From contig CAMZMU010000020.1 in NCBI GenBank assembly GCA_947311845.1, positions 40,422,489 to 40,486,488 on the forward strand: 64,000 nt of DNA, given 5' to 3'. Under the pieces are notes generated by a model, which did no database searches, was not told the origin of the DNA, and saw only the letters and a program-made list of their open reading frames with translations. Below, piece by piece: positions 1 through 12,441 of this stretch. The translations under genes and the position numbers were made by a program. Each line of letters opens with the position of its first letter. Position 1 is the stretch's first letter. The DNA comes from Poa pratensis. Its lineage: Eukaryota > Streptophyta > Magnoliopsida > Poales > Poaceae.

Positions 1-766
1 CGGATTTGCTTCTTGGTGCTGGATGCACCCGCGTTGCAGGACGACTTCTACCTCAACCTCATGGACTGTTCTTCGCACAATGTCCTCGCCATCCAATTGG
101 GGAATTGTGTTCCTTGCAAGACTTTTTTCCCCTGAGACTTGGAGTAGAGATACTAAACAAAGTTTTATCACTGCACAGGTCACCAAGCTCTGCGATTTGG
201 GGGCAGACGACATTGTTTGTTCCGTTGGTTGGGCGCAGCGTGCCACTCACCTGACTGTAGGGACTAACCAGGGCAAAGTTCAGGTTTCATCTTGCTCCCA
301 CATCTGGAATGATCAAATGACATGGTAATGATCCATTAATGTTTGGATGATACTAAAATCTTATTTCTCACTGAAAGCTTCAATTCAAACACCAAATAGT
401 GCAGTTGTACACTTAGTTGTGAGAATTTTTGAAGTTTGCAAAACTATCACCATTTACCTCCCAGTATGGATTAGGGGTGATTGCTCTGTTTTAGAGTTTT
501 TGACCATACACGCGGTCAAGTATAGGAGTTTCATGGGCAACCTGAATTACTGTCAATACCATCTTCAGTTATATGTTTAACAATAAAGTCGACAATTCAC
601 GTAATATTCTGTTGGTAAAAATGTCCATTCCTGTTAGCTTTTGTTATCGGTTGGAAAATTTTATATTCCAAGAGTGTCTGTAATTCTGATTTCGACCTGC
701 ATTTTATCTTATGTAGATATGGGATGCAATAAGATGCAAAAGAATGAGAACTATGGAAGGACATCG
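1..766 (+). pseudogene. FZR/CCS52 (Fizzy-related) WD40 gene fragment
   Basis: Three blocks match the WD40 region of plant Fizzy-related/CCS52 proteins, the activators of the anaphase-promoting complex. Block 1 (about 20-107) reads [14 protein letters not shown]...[11 protein letters not shown]. Block 2 (179-283) reads VTKLCDLGADDIVCSVGW and continues to GTNQGKVQ. Block 3 (717-766) reads IWDAIRCKRMRTMEGHR. Between blocks 2 and 3 lies an intron-like stretch with GT at 284 and an AG acceptor ending at 716, so this is a genomic copy and not a processed one. The short YLW...SSK segment expected between blocks 1 and 2 is missing, and the reading frame stops soon after 107. After GHR the frame hits a stop and homology ends. 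It is cut by the left edge of the window, so a longer gene to the left cannot be excluded, but the internal loss points to a dead fragment. Confidence 0.7.
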
Positions 767-1763
767 TACAATCCTATGAGATAGAACAATAATTATGCAG
801 ACAATAGTTTTCCTCTGGTTGTTATTGCTCAATTTTAAGTGACTGTTTGCTGATTATAATGAACAGATGCATACTTCTCTAGAGATGCCCCGTGCCTTCT
901 ACTCCAGTCTCTCTATATCCTTAGACATCCCGCGTTTACACTTTTCTGTAGCCATATGCCAATTAGAGTTGAATTCGACATATATTTTACACTGAATTCT
1001 ACAAGTGGTTGTTATTTCGGCAGTTCTAGGTTCATGGTTTGGACCAGTAAGGAAGTTATAGTTGCAATTAGGCCATTCATGTGACTTGATAAACCAACTG
1101 TATCATGTTAGGTGTACAGACAATGATAAGATATCCATTATTGCACAATCTCCTACCCTAATTAGGATAATGTGGATTGTCAGGACGGTGACTGTTATCT
1201 TAATCTAACAATCTCAGCATCTCAATGAGGTAATGGGGAAGGGCTCTTTCTCTTGCAGCTGAACTCTCCTTTGAGCTGCCAGCTTCATAACTATACCTGC
1301 CTCCTTTCCTTTATTTCAATTTTCTGTGGATACACCTTTTATATTAGTATATGATTGTCGTCCTACCGCTTAGAACGAAATAGTAAATATTAGTATTCTG
1401 ATGAAAATTCGTCGACTCTTCGTATTTGCAAAACAAAAATCGGACCACGCTTTTGATAAATTTATTTGAGTGTGTACCTACACGACTAAGACCCACCGCC
1501 TAAGAGATCACATCTCCGCTCTCTTCTCTTATGTTCACAATCCATTTAATTGCTTTCGATCAAGGAAAAAAAATACATTATCACCTATTCCAATATTTAG
1601 TATCACCACACGGGCGCGGGCGTGTCGCCGCGCTAAATTGTCTAGTACAACCATAAGAATACATTGCAATACCATTCCCCACACCCACAGGCGAGTGAGG
1701 GAGGAAGAGAGAGGCGCGCGCGCGCACACACAGAGGAACGAAGAGGAAGGAGCTGAACAAGGC
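767..1763. other. Intergenic, no gene seen
   Basis: AT-rich intergenic sequence. The last part, about 1690-1760, is purine-rich with a GCGCGC/CACACA simple repeat and lies just before the ATG of the next gene, so it may be its 5' UTR. Confidence 0.5.
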
Positions 1764-3369
1764 ATGGAGAGCAAGCACACGGACCAGGTATGCTCGATCT
1801 GATACCGAGTCCCTCCAGTAATCCAGACATCCAGTTCCTGAAGATTTGAGCCAAGACCCAAGATGAAGAATTTAGATATTAGACTGAGCGCGAAACCTAA
1901 GTTATCCAAGTCATATATGATCTCTATTCCTATGGTGGTCACATCAAAATAAAATCTGTTGAGATTCTCATAGAGATTTTTCTTCTTAATGTTTGGTCAG
2001 GGTAATACTGAGAAACACGAAATCACCCCCAACCCCAGTTCTAAAAATCATCCGGCTGAGGCACCATAAACACCTTTGTTCATCTGCGTTCTCCAAGTTT
2101 CCAAATAAGGAGCAAACTCGAACTTATACTGGACAAACATCAAATTGTAAACACAGTATATTGTACATTAACAAAAATGCAAAAGAACCACAAGACCTGC
2201 TATTTTTCTGGGCTCAGCGCCTAGCTGATTTCTGCTGTCTCTGGATCGATTATGTAAGGTATTTCAAAAGGATCAACCTTGCAAATTACAATTTATCACC
2301 ACCTGAATTCCTATCTTTTGTCCATCTGCTTCGAAGGCAAAGGTGAAGGCAAACCTCAGCATGATGCACTCAAAGGTTGTCTGCTGCAAGCTCTACATTT
2401 CTGAAAGCCAAAATGCCATGGTTGTTGATGCAATCAGTCGCATAGGCCAGAAAACCCTGACGTGGTTTTACTCAGCAAGTTCGAGGATGAGTTCTACAAC
2501 CGTGTCCGCTACACGCTTGTCTCCTATATTATCAGTGACAGGTCAACTGGTGAAGTTGTATTTAGCCCAATCAGGAAAGTATTGTTGGCAATGATTGAGG
2601 CTGCATTTTCAGCCATAAATCTTGAAGTGCACCGCGGAACTCATCCAAGGATTGGTGTCGTTGATGACATCTCATTCCACCCCTTGAGTCAAGCAGCCAC
2701 AATAGAGGATGCTGCTCAGCTGGCTAAGCTGGTGGCCTCTGACATTGGCGATGGCTTGCAAGGTGTGTTAACTTCGACAATATTTTCTGCAACTGACAGA
2801 TAAAATGATATGCTATATAAACATTTTGATTCTCTTACTTCCCGATTCTCTCTGCAGTCCCGGTGTTCCTCTATGCGGCAGCACACCCCAGCGGCAAGAG
2901 TGTTAGTTTAGTACGACGTGAGCTCGGCTACTACCGGCCAAATCACAAGGGCATCCAATGGGCAGGTCAGGTGCTCCCTGATATTCTGCCAATGAAGCCT
3001 GATGTTGGCCCAACTCATGTTTCTCGTGAAAGAGGTGCCACAATGGTCGGAGCTAAACCTTTTGTTGAGAGCTATAATGTGCCAATACTTTGTAAGGATG
3101 TCCCAACCGTGAGGAGGATCACCCGAAGGGTGACTGGACGGAGTGGAGGGTTCCCGACAGTACAAGCCCTTGCCCTTTTCCATGGAGACAATTGCACGGA
3201 GATTGCATGCTTGTTGGATCCAGATAATGTCGGTGCTGATCAGGTTCAATGGCTGGTGGAGCAGATTGCAGAGGAGCAAGGACTTGAAGTTGACAAGGGT
3301 TATTTCACTGACCTGTCCAGGGATATAATGCTAGAAAGGTACTTCAAGATGATGTCTGTTACTGATTGA
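1764..3369 (+). CDS. Formiminotransferase-like protein (FTCD N-domain family), one frameshift
   Basis: The product resembles the N-terminal formiminotransferase domain of glutamate formimidoyltransferase, a folate-binding fold that plants carry as a stand-alone protein. Proposed exons are 1764-1787 (MESKHTDQ), 2343-2762 and 2858-3369, all with GT-AG borders. Landmarks are CCKLYISESQNA, SKFEDEFYNRVRYTLVSY, HRGTHPRIGVVDDISFHPLS, PVFLYAAAHPSGKS, RRELGYYRPN and the C-terminal GGFPTVQALALFHG...ERYFKMMS. In exon 2 the frame changes near 2451-2455: the beginning through SRIGQK is in one frame and NPDVVLLSKFED onward needs one extra base, at a run of four A. Without that base the protein would stop early. 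An alternative start is the ATG at 2361, but the 8-codon upstream exon splices in phase and gives a natural N-terminus. Whether plants use the protein for one-carbon folate metabolism is inferred from the family. Confidence 0.75.
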
Positions 3370-5038
3370 CATGTGCATAAGTTTCTTGGCAGAATGTGAT
3401 GCAGTTAATTGCAGTTCCTTCCACTGATCGATATTCTTGTAATCATGCATGTCTTCACTTCCGTGTATGCTGCTGCTTAAACTGTGGCACCAACTAGCAT
3501 CCGGGACCAATAACCAATTCTAACATTTTGTATATACAGAAGTCTATCTTTTTTTAGAAGATATAGAAGTCTATCTGCGCTGAAGATGGTCTATGAAAAC
3601 TTCACCATAGTGATCGCCATATAATGGGTTTGACCACTGTACAAGAAGGTTGTTTTCAGCGATTAGAATATGGCAAAGCAGTATTCCTTTTACCAACATA
3701 CAAGTTGTTGCACATTTCTGCATAGAAATGTGGAAGAGGAATAAATAATGTTGAGATGTAGTTAGAGTAACTCCCTTGAAAGTTTAGACGTAAAGAGACC
3801 ACAGAGAATAAGCAGACACATAACAATCCCAAACCTACTAACTAAAACTGTAGATGAATAGTGTAACGCATGGGTAAAAGTTTTGGAGGGAAACCAGGGT
3901 TAAATCCCTCTATGCCCCTCCAAAAAGAAAACCGCGCCTACATGTGGGTACTGGGTATAAGTAGTACAACCTCATACCGATGAGAAATCACAGTTCAGAT
4001 CTAGATCAGAAGCTCTTACAAAAAGTTCAAAGATACTAATTCACTTTACTCAAGATCTTTGGACCAACATGTGTAGAAAAATAGCGGTATAATGTAATTG
4101 AATGAGTGTAATTTACAGTTTGTGGAATCTACTCGAATGAGACTCAATAATAATGTATCCTAAGTGCATGTTAATTATTACATACATATAACAGGGTAAA
4201 ACATCGAGGCTGATTTGAAATGACTGTAATGATATTATCACCTGACTTCTGCCGAATTTCAAATCTGATTGACAGCCTTGGACACTTGACACCGTTTTAT
4301 ACTTCTGCAAGTAACAAAACAGCAGTACAAAAATTGCAAGTAAACAAAACCTAATAGAAGTGTTTATCTCCGTGGATCAGTTTCACTGTGCTAAGTGGAA
4401 AAATACAATATGCAACAACTTCTTAATTTTGAACTGGATAAAGCAACCAAAAATTTACGATCCGAGAAAAAGTAAACAAGATATATTCAGAAGAGTAAAG
4501 CACTGCAGATTCCAATTTACATTGTGAAGATTCTTGTCTTTTTTCTCTTGACGAGAACAAAGAGAATCCGTGGAAAATTTATCAATGTTGTGAAAATGCA
4601 GCTCCCTACGGATAAAAATGGGAATTACATATAGACAAGAGCACCATTTTCTCTAGGATGCCACAAGCTTCATTCGACGAAAAGGGATACTGCAAGCTTA
4701 AAGTTCATCGCCATAAATCTTACCAAAGGATTTAGTGGGTCTGAATTAGACAACTGGTTCCCAACCTATTCACCATTGCAGAATTGTGTGTTTTGTTTAT
4801 TTTGGAGCAGTAAACACATGGCTCACAGTTTCATGTGATTTGCATGATTATAAAATACGAGCTCCTGATGCATAGTATTAACATAAGGCCAAGTTTCTCG
4901 CACAAAAAAGGCATGAGCAGGTTATCCACCTTTCGTCAAAATCTTAAAGTTTAAGTGAAAATCGGTACTAGGCAATGCTAGATGATTATCAAGAGTTATA
5001 CCAGTGTTGCGATGAGTACAGAATAATTTATTGATCTA
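3370..5038. other. Intergenic between convergent genes
   Basis: About 1.7 kb of AT-rich sequence between the 3' ends of the formiminotransferase-like gene and the PPR gene. It probably holds both 3' UTRs. No coding homology, clear inverted repeat or RNA gene was recognised. Confidence 0.4.
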
Positions 5039-7071
5039 TCACCAATAGTCACCACATGAACAAGCCCCTTTGTTGAAATGATGAAACCTGTGATTGTCTC
5101 TCAGTATAATTTTTCTTCCTGTGACGAGGGAAAAGTATTTGTATGCAGAATGGCAATCACCACAAACACGAAGGTTCTTCATGATGCGGAGAGTGTCGCT
5201 AGAAAAAGAAGCTAAATCCCCAAAAGCAAAGGCCAGTTTTTCACAATGATAATGCAGTGACTCTTCTCTTCTGTCTTTTTCTATGTTGTGTGCAGCAAAA
5301 CTGATATCAGGCACATAACCTGCAGCCTTGATAGTGCCTATCAACCTATCAAAATTCCTATATATCTCCTCAGAGATGGGGTGTGAACGGTCAGCAACAC
5401 CAAATCTATGTGTCTTTTTGCCCATTTCAATCCAGCTAAATGCATCATAGCTATCTATACCCCTCTTGTCCATCACACTTCTAACCTTTTTTGCTTCTGT
5501 CCACCTCCCTAATCTTGTGTAGATATTACCAAGTAGTATATAATTTGTGGCTTCATACGGTTCCATCTCAAAAAGCATTTCTGCAATCTTCATGCCAGTT
5601 CCAATATCACGATGTTTGCTACAAGCACCAAGAACAATCCTCCATAATGGTGTTTCGGCTTCAAACGGCATTTCATTAATTGTTTTCATGGCTTCCCCGA
5701 TTTCTCCTGATCGAGCCAGCATGTCAATTACACAGGCATAGTGTTGATAGGTTGGTTTTATGCCTTCCATATCCAACACGTAACGGAAGATATGTAAGCC
5801 TTCATGAACAAGACCAGCATGGTTAAAAACAGAAAGCAGATTCAGTAAGGTGACCTCATCAGGTATCAGACCAGAAAACTTCATCTGCATGAAAAGTTCA
5901 ATTGCTTCTTTCGGGTTCCCATGCTGCCCAAGAGCCAAAATCATCGAATTGTAGGATAGTACATCCACAATGTCGTTTGAACTGAAGACTCTCCATGCAT
6001 CACTAATGCATCCACAATCTGAGTACATGGTTAAAAGTGCATTTGTCATCGCAGCATCCTTGTCAGTGATGTTCTTCAGGCTGTGGGCATGAACTTGCCT
6101 GCCCATCTCCAGTAATGACATGCTCCCACAGATGGCAAATAGGCTAGAGTACACAAACTGTCTCGGCTTAATATCTCGGCACAACATCTTGTAGAATGTA
6201 AGAAGAGCACCTTCTTCCTCCTTGCAGTTGACATACGCAGAGATCATAGCAGACCAGACAACTGGGTCCAAAGTATCCACATCATCAAACACGACCTTCA
6301 CACCTTCCAGTACCCCAATAGCTGCGTACATAGAAACAAGTGAAGCACTCACAAACGGATCTTTGTGCAGCCCGGATTTAATGACTTGCGCGTGCACGGC
6401 TCCCCCGAACTCTTGCATGCAGCTGCTACCGTGCTCCCTGCCAATGCCGGACAACAACGCCGGGAACGTGTAATTGTCTGGAGCGACATGGCCCTGTCTC
6501 CTCATGTCGCGGAAGAATTCCAGCGCCTCCTTCCGTCGACCCGCCTGCGCATATCCCTTGATGAGCGCGTTCCAGGTAACGGCGTTCCTGCTCTCGCGTG
6601 CCATTGCGTCGAACACCTGCCGCGCGAGTCGGGCTCCCGGCATGAGGCGTAGAAGTTGAGGATAGCGGTGGAGAGGATGGTGTTATCCCCGTCGCTCAAG
6701 AATCCACGCACCAGGGCCTGCGCGTGAAGCTGCGCGCCCAGGGAGGGGGAACGGGATGTGGCGGAGGAGGCGGCCTTGAATAGCGCGGAGAACACGCGCG
6801 GCGTGGCGGCGTCGGCGATGAGGTCTTGGGCGGCGGACAAGATGGATGGCGAGGATGAGGTGGTGATTCGGCCGCCTTGACGGCGGCATCGGCGTGGTGC
6901 CGGCTTCGAGTTCCGGTGAGGAGTAGCGTCGAGCAGGCCGCGGGCGGGCGGGCGGGATGTCGAGTTGGGCGCGCATGGGGTTGGAGGAAGAAATGGCAGC
7001 ATTGGTCGAAGAACGCTGAAGCTGTACCTGGATACGAGCTGAGCAGAGGCAGCAAGTGAACAAATTGACAT
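5039..7071 (-). CDS. Pentatricopeptide repeat protein, PLS-DYW class, one frameshift
   Basis: PPR-DYW proteins bind organellar RNA by their repeats and edit C to U with the C-terminal DYW deaminase domain; they act in chloroplasts or mitochondria. The long open frame from 6643 to 5039 gives 534 residues with repeated PPR signatures (VTWNALIKGYAQAGRRKEAL, VVWSAMISAYV, LSYNSMILALGQHG, YACVIDMLARSGEIGEA). After the E/E+ region (LLGNIYTRLGRW) comes the DYW domain with HCE at about 466-468, the zinc motif CGDCH at about 494-498 and the terminal CGDYW. Upstream, a second frame (7071 to about 6650) encodes the natural N-terminus, ending SLGAQLHAQALVRGFLSDGD...ILNFYAS, and joins if one base is restored near 6640-6650. 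The gene is intronless, as usual for the family. The start could be 7071 or the next ATG at 7002. Target transcript unknown. Confidence 0.85.
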
Positions 7072-7158
7072 TTCAGTCGAGTCAAAAATATCTACAGACT
7101 ACAGTACGGGTTTATAGGTCATGCACGTATCTCTACATAGTTAATTTTACCAATATAA

Positions 7159-9327
7159 TCTATACTACTATTAAAAGAGCAAACTTGTACTTGTTGGAAT
7201 ACTTTAAATCTAGACCGTTCAATATCCGATCAAACAGCCCAGATCGTCCCAATGTTTGACAACTCAACATTGTCCGATTTTTCCCGTTTTACCCTCCCAC
7301 CAAATCACATAATACAACCAAATTGCCACTCAACATACCTTTTCGTTTTGTGAAAATTACAATGATTGCCACCGCAAAAAGGTCATGTTATTTTTGCCTA
7401 TATGGACTCTGCTCCTAGGAATAGGATCGCAAACAGCCGTCGTTTGCCCATGAAAGTCATACGTACGTGTGCAAACAGATTAGGAAAAAAATCTGATTTA
7501 GACAGTTGGATATGGACTCTAACGCATTATATGTGCCGAATTTTGTCCAAAAAGTCGTGCAATACAAAAGAAATCCTATCGTGTTGATTCGCAAAAAAAT
7601 TGTTCGTACCACAAAAAAAAAAAGTTTCCTCGCGCGGCCGGGACTAACGCCTAAACGTAGGATGGCAGGACTGGGCGTAGGAGTTAATTTGTACTCTAAT
7701 TGGAGTCGTACACAATCAGGATGGTTAGGAAAACTGAATCTGTATCCACACTTGAATCTCGGTATAAAGAGGCATCCATATGCTAGGTCATCGACTCATC
7801 GATTTCTATTGGGATCGTATATGGCGGAAGCGGTAGCAAAGCTATACGAAAGAGATGCCGTCGTGTATCGCCAGCGGCGACCCGGCGAGTTCAATAGATT
7901 ATGCACATATGTGTATGCACGGCGACCAATCAATTTAGTTGCTGCAAGAAGCTGCACGGCCGGCCAGCTTGACAGCCACGATCTTGCCGACATGCTGGCC
8001 AGATGTGTTTTCTCTTAAAATCGCTTTGGCCGTTCGAGTGCATCTCAGCAGCGCATGTCCAGAGGACGCCGTATAGCTCTCGGGAGCCAGCCTTAGCTTC
8101 AAGAAAGGCAGGACCGGCTGCACACCAGGTACTCCATGTTTAAACCCAAATTGCGCATCGGCATGGTCCTGCGCGGCTACAAGCAGATGCCATCCGAATC
8201 GACGAGCTTTTGCTTTTATAGTGCCAGTTGCATGGGCTACGACCTGTGTGATGATCAGTTCGGCGACACCAAATACGATTAGCTAACATAAACAACGGAT
8301 AAAGCCAGCAGCCAGTACTTTGTATTTGCGCAAGATTGGTGTGTGCATGATGCAAAGATGGATACGAGGTAAGATGGTAAAATCTCTGAATCCCTTCTTT
8401 TGACTATTTAGTAACTATTTGATTTTTCGTTTTGAAGACAATTTCTTACTCAAAGGTGTCATGAAAAGTCAGGCATGGAGGCCAATACAAGATGTACGTC
8501 AAGGGGCAAAAAATCACGGTACAATAAAGTAGGCGAAACAGCTGAATCTGAAGACTACCAGATGATAAAGTAAATCCTGTGTGAAACAAAGTGATTAATT
8601 TGTCCCTGAATCATGGATTATTTACACTACTGTTGATATTCGCTCCATTTATTACAATCTTCAAGTTTCAGATTAAATTGGTAAACGTCATATTAGGTTT
8701 GTCGTGTTCCCAATGAAATACAAATAACATATTGTATTATTTTGCCCGGATGAATATGTATCTTGATGTAAGATTTTTTTTTTAAATAGAGGCAAACTCT
8801 TACTATTTGTTATCGGTTTTCAACATTGTTGAGTACCTGAGGTACAAAATTTCTTTGAGTGTAGTACATTGGTTATAATAACACGGTATATCATCTTAAA
8901 ACATATGTGGTGCATAATGGAGTGAGTCAATATCATAAAATATACATACATAATTCTAGGAGCGCTAAAGAGTTTGTAGATTACTGTCAGGAAAATATAC
9001 AGTTTGGACAAAAACTGAGCGGGGTTAATAGTTAGTAGATAGGCTAAGATTTAAGGTCAGTTCAAAATAATAAATCCTGCACCTACAACGCAGTATCGGC
9101 CTTATTTACGGATTATATGCGGCGCGACAACGACATTAAGTTTTGTCCATATGTGCTTGAATGGGAGTTTTGGGCTTATGGTTTTTCTTGTGCATCGATC
9201 TATTGCTTGCAGAACTATGAAACAAGAACCTGGCCGGGAGACTTTCACCGGCTCTGGTACTGTATTTCCTTCTTGTAAATTGTACTTTTAATCGTGAAAA
9301 CGTGCGTTGCACGTACATGGCAACTAG
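7159..9327 (+). mobile_element. Non-autonomous Helitron, both ends present
   Basis: The left end is TCTATACTACTATTAAAAG, the TC start typical of grass Helitrons, and follows an A at 7158. The right end is CTAG at 9324-9327, followed by T, and is preceded by a perfect hairpin with arms ACGTGC/GCACGT and loop GTT (9300-9314), 9 bases before the CTAG. Insertion between A and T, lack of target duplication, TC...CTAG ends and the 3' hairpin are the Helitron hallmarks. Length is 2169 bp. No Rep/helicase frame is present, so it depends on an autonomous partner. Inside, 7660-8020 looks like captured promoter and 5' gene sequence (TATAAAGAGG near 7764, then ATGGCGGAAGC at 7820), but no protein family was recognised. 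Confidence 0.8.
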
Positions 9328-9545
9328 TGTAATAAATTATATAAGAGCAATTGTGACTCAAATTAAGTCCCCTAGGGTTTTGACCTAGGGTTTTGCTGTC
9401 CTCCGGCGGCCGTCCGTCGCGAGTTTCCTGAAGTCTGGTGGCCTCCGGCAACCGATCATGTGGTACTCCCCTGACTCTGCCTCCCCTCCTGCGGGTAGGG
9501 CAGCCAGACGTTAGGATTTTTTACGGAGGCGTTCTCTCGGCAACA

Positions 9546-11173
9546 ATGGGAGAACCAGGTAGTAGCTCTCGATCGGGAACCTCGGGGGATCCAAGTGTTC
9601 TTCTAGAGCGCTTACACCTGGAAGAAAACGAATTGGATAAGTTGATTCTCCATCTGAGCAACCGAAGTGGCTGGCGATAGCACGGGTCCTCACCGGTAAA
9701 TCCTATGGCCAAGGTGCTCTCATGGCGGACATGAGGGCGGCGTGGAATCCTGCACAAAAGGTAACTTGGAGAAGAATAAACCCTAATCTTTTTACAATTC
9801 AGTTCCAATGCCTGACCGACTGGAATAAGGTGTTGCATCAAGGACCGTGGGAATTCCGAGGGTTTGGAGCTCTGATTATTAATGAGTATGACGGATTTAC
9901 CAACCCAGAATCGACCAAGCTCAACAAATTGCAGACTTGGTGTCAGATTCACAAACTACCTGATGCGGTGTTGAAGAACGAGGTGTTTGTTAAAAACATG
10001 GCCAAGCGCATTGGAGAGGTTGAGGAGATTCAAATAACCCTCTCAAACGGGTTTGTAGGTGAATTCATTAGGGTTAGTGTGAAGCTTGATGTCGACAATA
10101 AACTCACAAGGTTTGTGAGCTTCACACGGGCAGGGAAGACGGAGTTTTATCAAGTCAAGTACGAAAAGCTCCCAACCTTTTGTTTTGCGTGTGGAAAGTT
10201 GGGTCACTGGTATCAAGAATGTGGCTCGGGTGAATTCGAAGAAGATAAACTTGAATGGGGATCCTTCATCTATGCCCCTCGTAGGGGAAGGGGCGGTGGC
10301 CGTTTCTCAGGACAACATCATGATGATACTCGAGGAGGTGCCTTTGATCAGAGGTACGGCCGGGGACGTGGCAGGTTTGGAAGAGGAGATGGTGGAGGGA
10401 GAAGCTACCCAACTGATGAAGATAAACTTGAATGGGGATCCTTCATCTTGGCCCCTCGTAGGGGAAGGGGCGGTGGCCGTTTCTCAGGACAACAACATGA
10501 TGATACTCGAGGAGGTGCCTTTGATCAGAGGTACGGCCGGGGACGTGGCAGGTTTGGAAGAGGAGATGGTGGAGGGAGAAGCTACCCAACTGATGTAAAT
10601 AACCATGGAAAATATGATGGCTTGCACTATCAATCAGCTAGCTGGCGGTGGAATAGTAGAGATGCTCAAAACTTAGATCTTACTGCCCCTATTTCTGAAG
10701 GTGCTGCCGAGGAGATTGACAAAGCGTCTGATACAGTCATGCTTGATTCGGCTAGCACTGCAAAAAAACGCCTAGCTTTGGATCCTAACCCTTCGTCTGA
10801 TAACCTTTCAATGGTTGTGTCAGAGAAATCCACTGCTGTAGCGCAGAAAGTTGATCAGTTTGAGGCGGCGAACTCTTCTTTTCCTGGAGGTACCCCACAA
10901 AAGAACTTAAACAAAAAGAAGCTGAAGGCGAATAATGGTGATGCCGTGGATACAAATGTTGATGGCAGGAACAAGGAGTCTGAACTGGGATCGGTCAGTA
11001 CGACTGAACAGAAAATATCTCACCGAAGGCTGGAGCTTTCTCCCCTTCATCAGGATCGGCGGGCCCCAGCGAGGGTTCTGTCCGGGAGCAATGAAAATAT
11101 TATCTTTGAACTGTTAGGGGCTGGGGAACGACCCAACAGTTCGTTCGCTTTCGGATGTCCAAAGGCGATATGA
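9546..11173 (+). pseudogene. LINE ORF1 (DUF4283 / zinc-knuckle RNA-binding protein), frameshifted
   Basis: This is the nucleic-acid chaperone protein of plant L1 LINEs. The start MGEPGSSSRSGTSGDPS at 9546 runs to about 9645, where one base is missing (KLIL then PSEQPKWLAIARVLTG in the next frame). The rest is open from 9722. A DUF4283-like domain (VTWRRINPNLFTIQF...GPWEFRGFGALII) is followed by a CCHC zinc knuckle, CFACGKLGHWYQEC, near 10180-10220. Then comes an Arg/Gly-rich RGRGGGRF region that is present twice because of a 177-bp in-frame tandem duplication. The C-terminal part is low-complexity. The end overlaps the start of ORF2 in another frame. Confidence 0.75.
10241..10594 (+). repeat. 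177-bp in-frame tandem duplication in LINE ORF1
   Basis: Copy 1 is 10241-10417 and copy 2 is 10418-10594, abutting with no spacer. They differ at only a few bases (for example TATGCC/TTGGCC, and CATCAT versus CAACAT). Each adds 59 residues containing EEDKLEWGSF and an RGG-rich tract. Confidence 0.9.
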
Positions 11174-12440
11174 TCCCGATGTGTTGTTCTTGTCGGAGAC
11201 ACACTTAGATGACTATCCGGCTGAATGTTTACGGAGAAGACTTAAGATGGATTTTAAAATAGTTAATGCTAGCAATGGGAGATCAGGTGGTGTCATTTTA
11301 TTTTGGAAGAAGGAGATTGTTATCCAACAACTGTTTTCAACTCCAAAATATATAGACGTTCGTGTTGTTGAAAACGCGGGAAAGGTGTGGATAGTGGAAT
11401 ATGGTGAACCTCGTTGGGAGGATAAGTATAAAACTTGGGATAAGATGAGGGAATTGAAGGGGAACCATAATCTCCCATGGATTCTAATTGGTGATTTCAA
11501 TGAAATTCTCTTCTCGCATGAGAAGGAAGGAGGTAACAACCGTCCACAGGGCTACATGCAGGCCTTCCGAGAAGCTCTTACTGACTGTGACCTAGAAGAC
11601 CTTGTTTTTTAGGGTGATATATTTACTTGGAGAAGAGGTCGTATCAGGGAGAGACTTGATCGTGCAGTCGCTAATGAAGCATGGACGACAATGCATCCGG
11701 GCGCCATGGTTCAGCACCTGGACTTTGTACGGTCTGATCATAGACCTATAATGGTGGATACCGATTATCTGGCTCAAATAAATCTCTTTCGGAGGAGACC
11801 AAAGAGATTTGAGGCAAAATGATTGCGAGAAAAAGGGTTTGGTGAGATTGTGCAGCAAGCTTGGGCTGCAGCGGGTGAGGTGGCTCCAGCTGGAGGCATC
11901 CTGGGCAAACTTAGTCACTTGCATGGCGCATTGCATGCATGGGATGGATCGGTTCTTGGGAAACCTAAGAGAAGATTGAAGAAAGCTCAGAAAGATTTAG
12001 AAGTGGCTATGAATGGTCCCATGATAGATGAAATGAAACTATTGCAAAAGAGAAGGCGACACTTATTGAAATTTTGTTAGAACAAGAGGAAGTCCACTGG
12101 CTGCAACGCTCGAGAGCAAACTGGATGCAACTTGGCGATCGGAACTCGGCCTTTTTTCATAGTTTTGCGTCGGCTAGACGTAAAAAGAACTTTATTAAAA
12201 AACTAAGAGGCAACAATGGTGACTGTGTGGAAGGTACGGAACAACTTAAACCTCTGATTTATGATTACTTTTTGAACTTATTCACCTCGGAAGTAAATGA
12301 AGTGGATCCGACAACGATGGAGAAATTTTTGCCAAAGGTAACGGCTAAGATGAATGTGAAATTACTTGCTCCTTTCTCTTTTGATGAGGTTAGAAAAGCT
12401 GCTTTTAGTATTGGGGATTTTAGATGCTCTCATACGTCAT
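11091..12440 (+). pseudogene. LINE ORF2 5' part: AP-type endonuclease and linker
   Basis: The frame starts MKILSLNC at 11091, overlapping the end of ORF1, and gives the APE-type endonuclease of plant LINEs: FLSETHLDD (metal-binding Glu motif), GGVILFWKK, WILIGDFNEI and RSDHRPI. Stops interrupt it at 11115 (TAG, in NC*GLGN), 11610 (TAG, LVF*GD) and 11820 (TGA), with a frameshift near 12050. The linker continues with HWLQRSRANWMQLGDRNSAFFH and ends at SFDEVRKAAFSIGDF. The KAPGPDG motif that opens the reverse transcriptase is absent. Dead copy. Confidence 0.8.
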
Positions 12441-12441
12441 A

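Larger units (their letters stand above)
9340..12441 (+). mobile_element. L1-type LINE remnant, 3'-truncated
   Basis: A plant L1-type non-LTR retrotransposon begins just beyond the Helitron. It has a short GC-rich leader, ORF1 (9546-11173) and the first part of ORF2 (endonuclease and linker). It stops at a Stowaway MITE at 12442 immediately before the reverse transcriptase would begin, and no continuation was found on the far side. Several stops and frameshifts show it is inactive. Confidence 0.8.

Noticed and set aside
1535..1942. 135-residue minus frame
   Set aside because: It lies across a simple repeat and the 5' exon of the formiminotransferase-like gene; no homology recognised.
7506..8018. 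170-residue frame within the Helitron
   Set aside because: It runs through promoter-like sequence with a TATA-like box and has no recognisable domain; probably chance.
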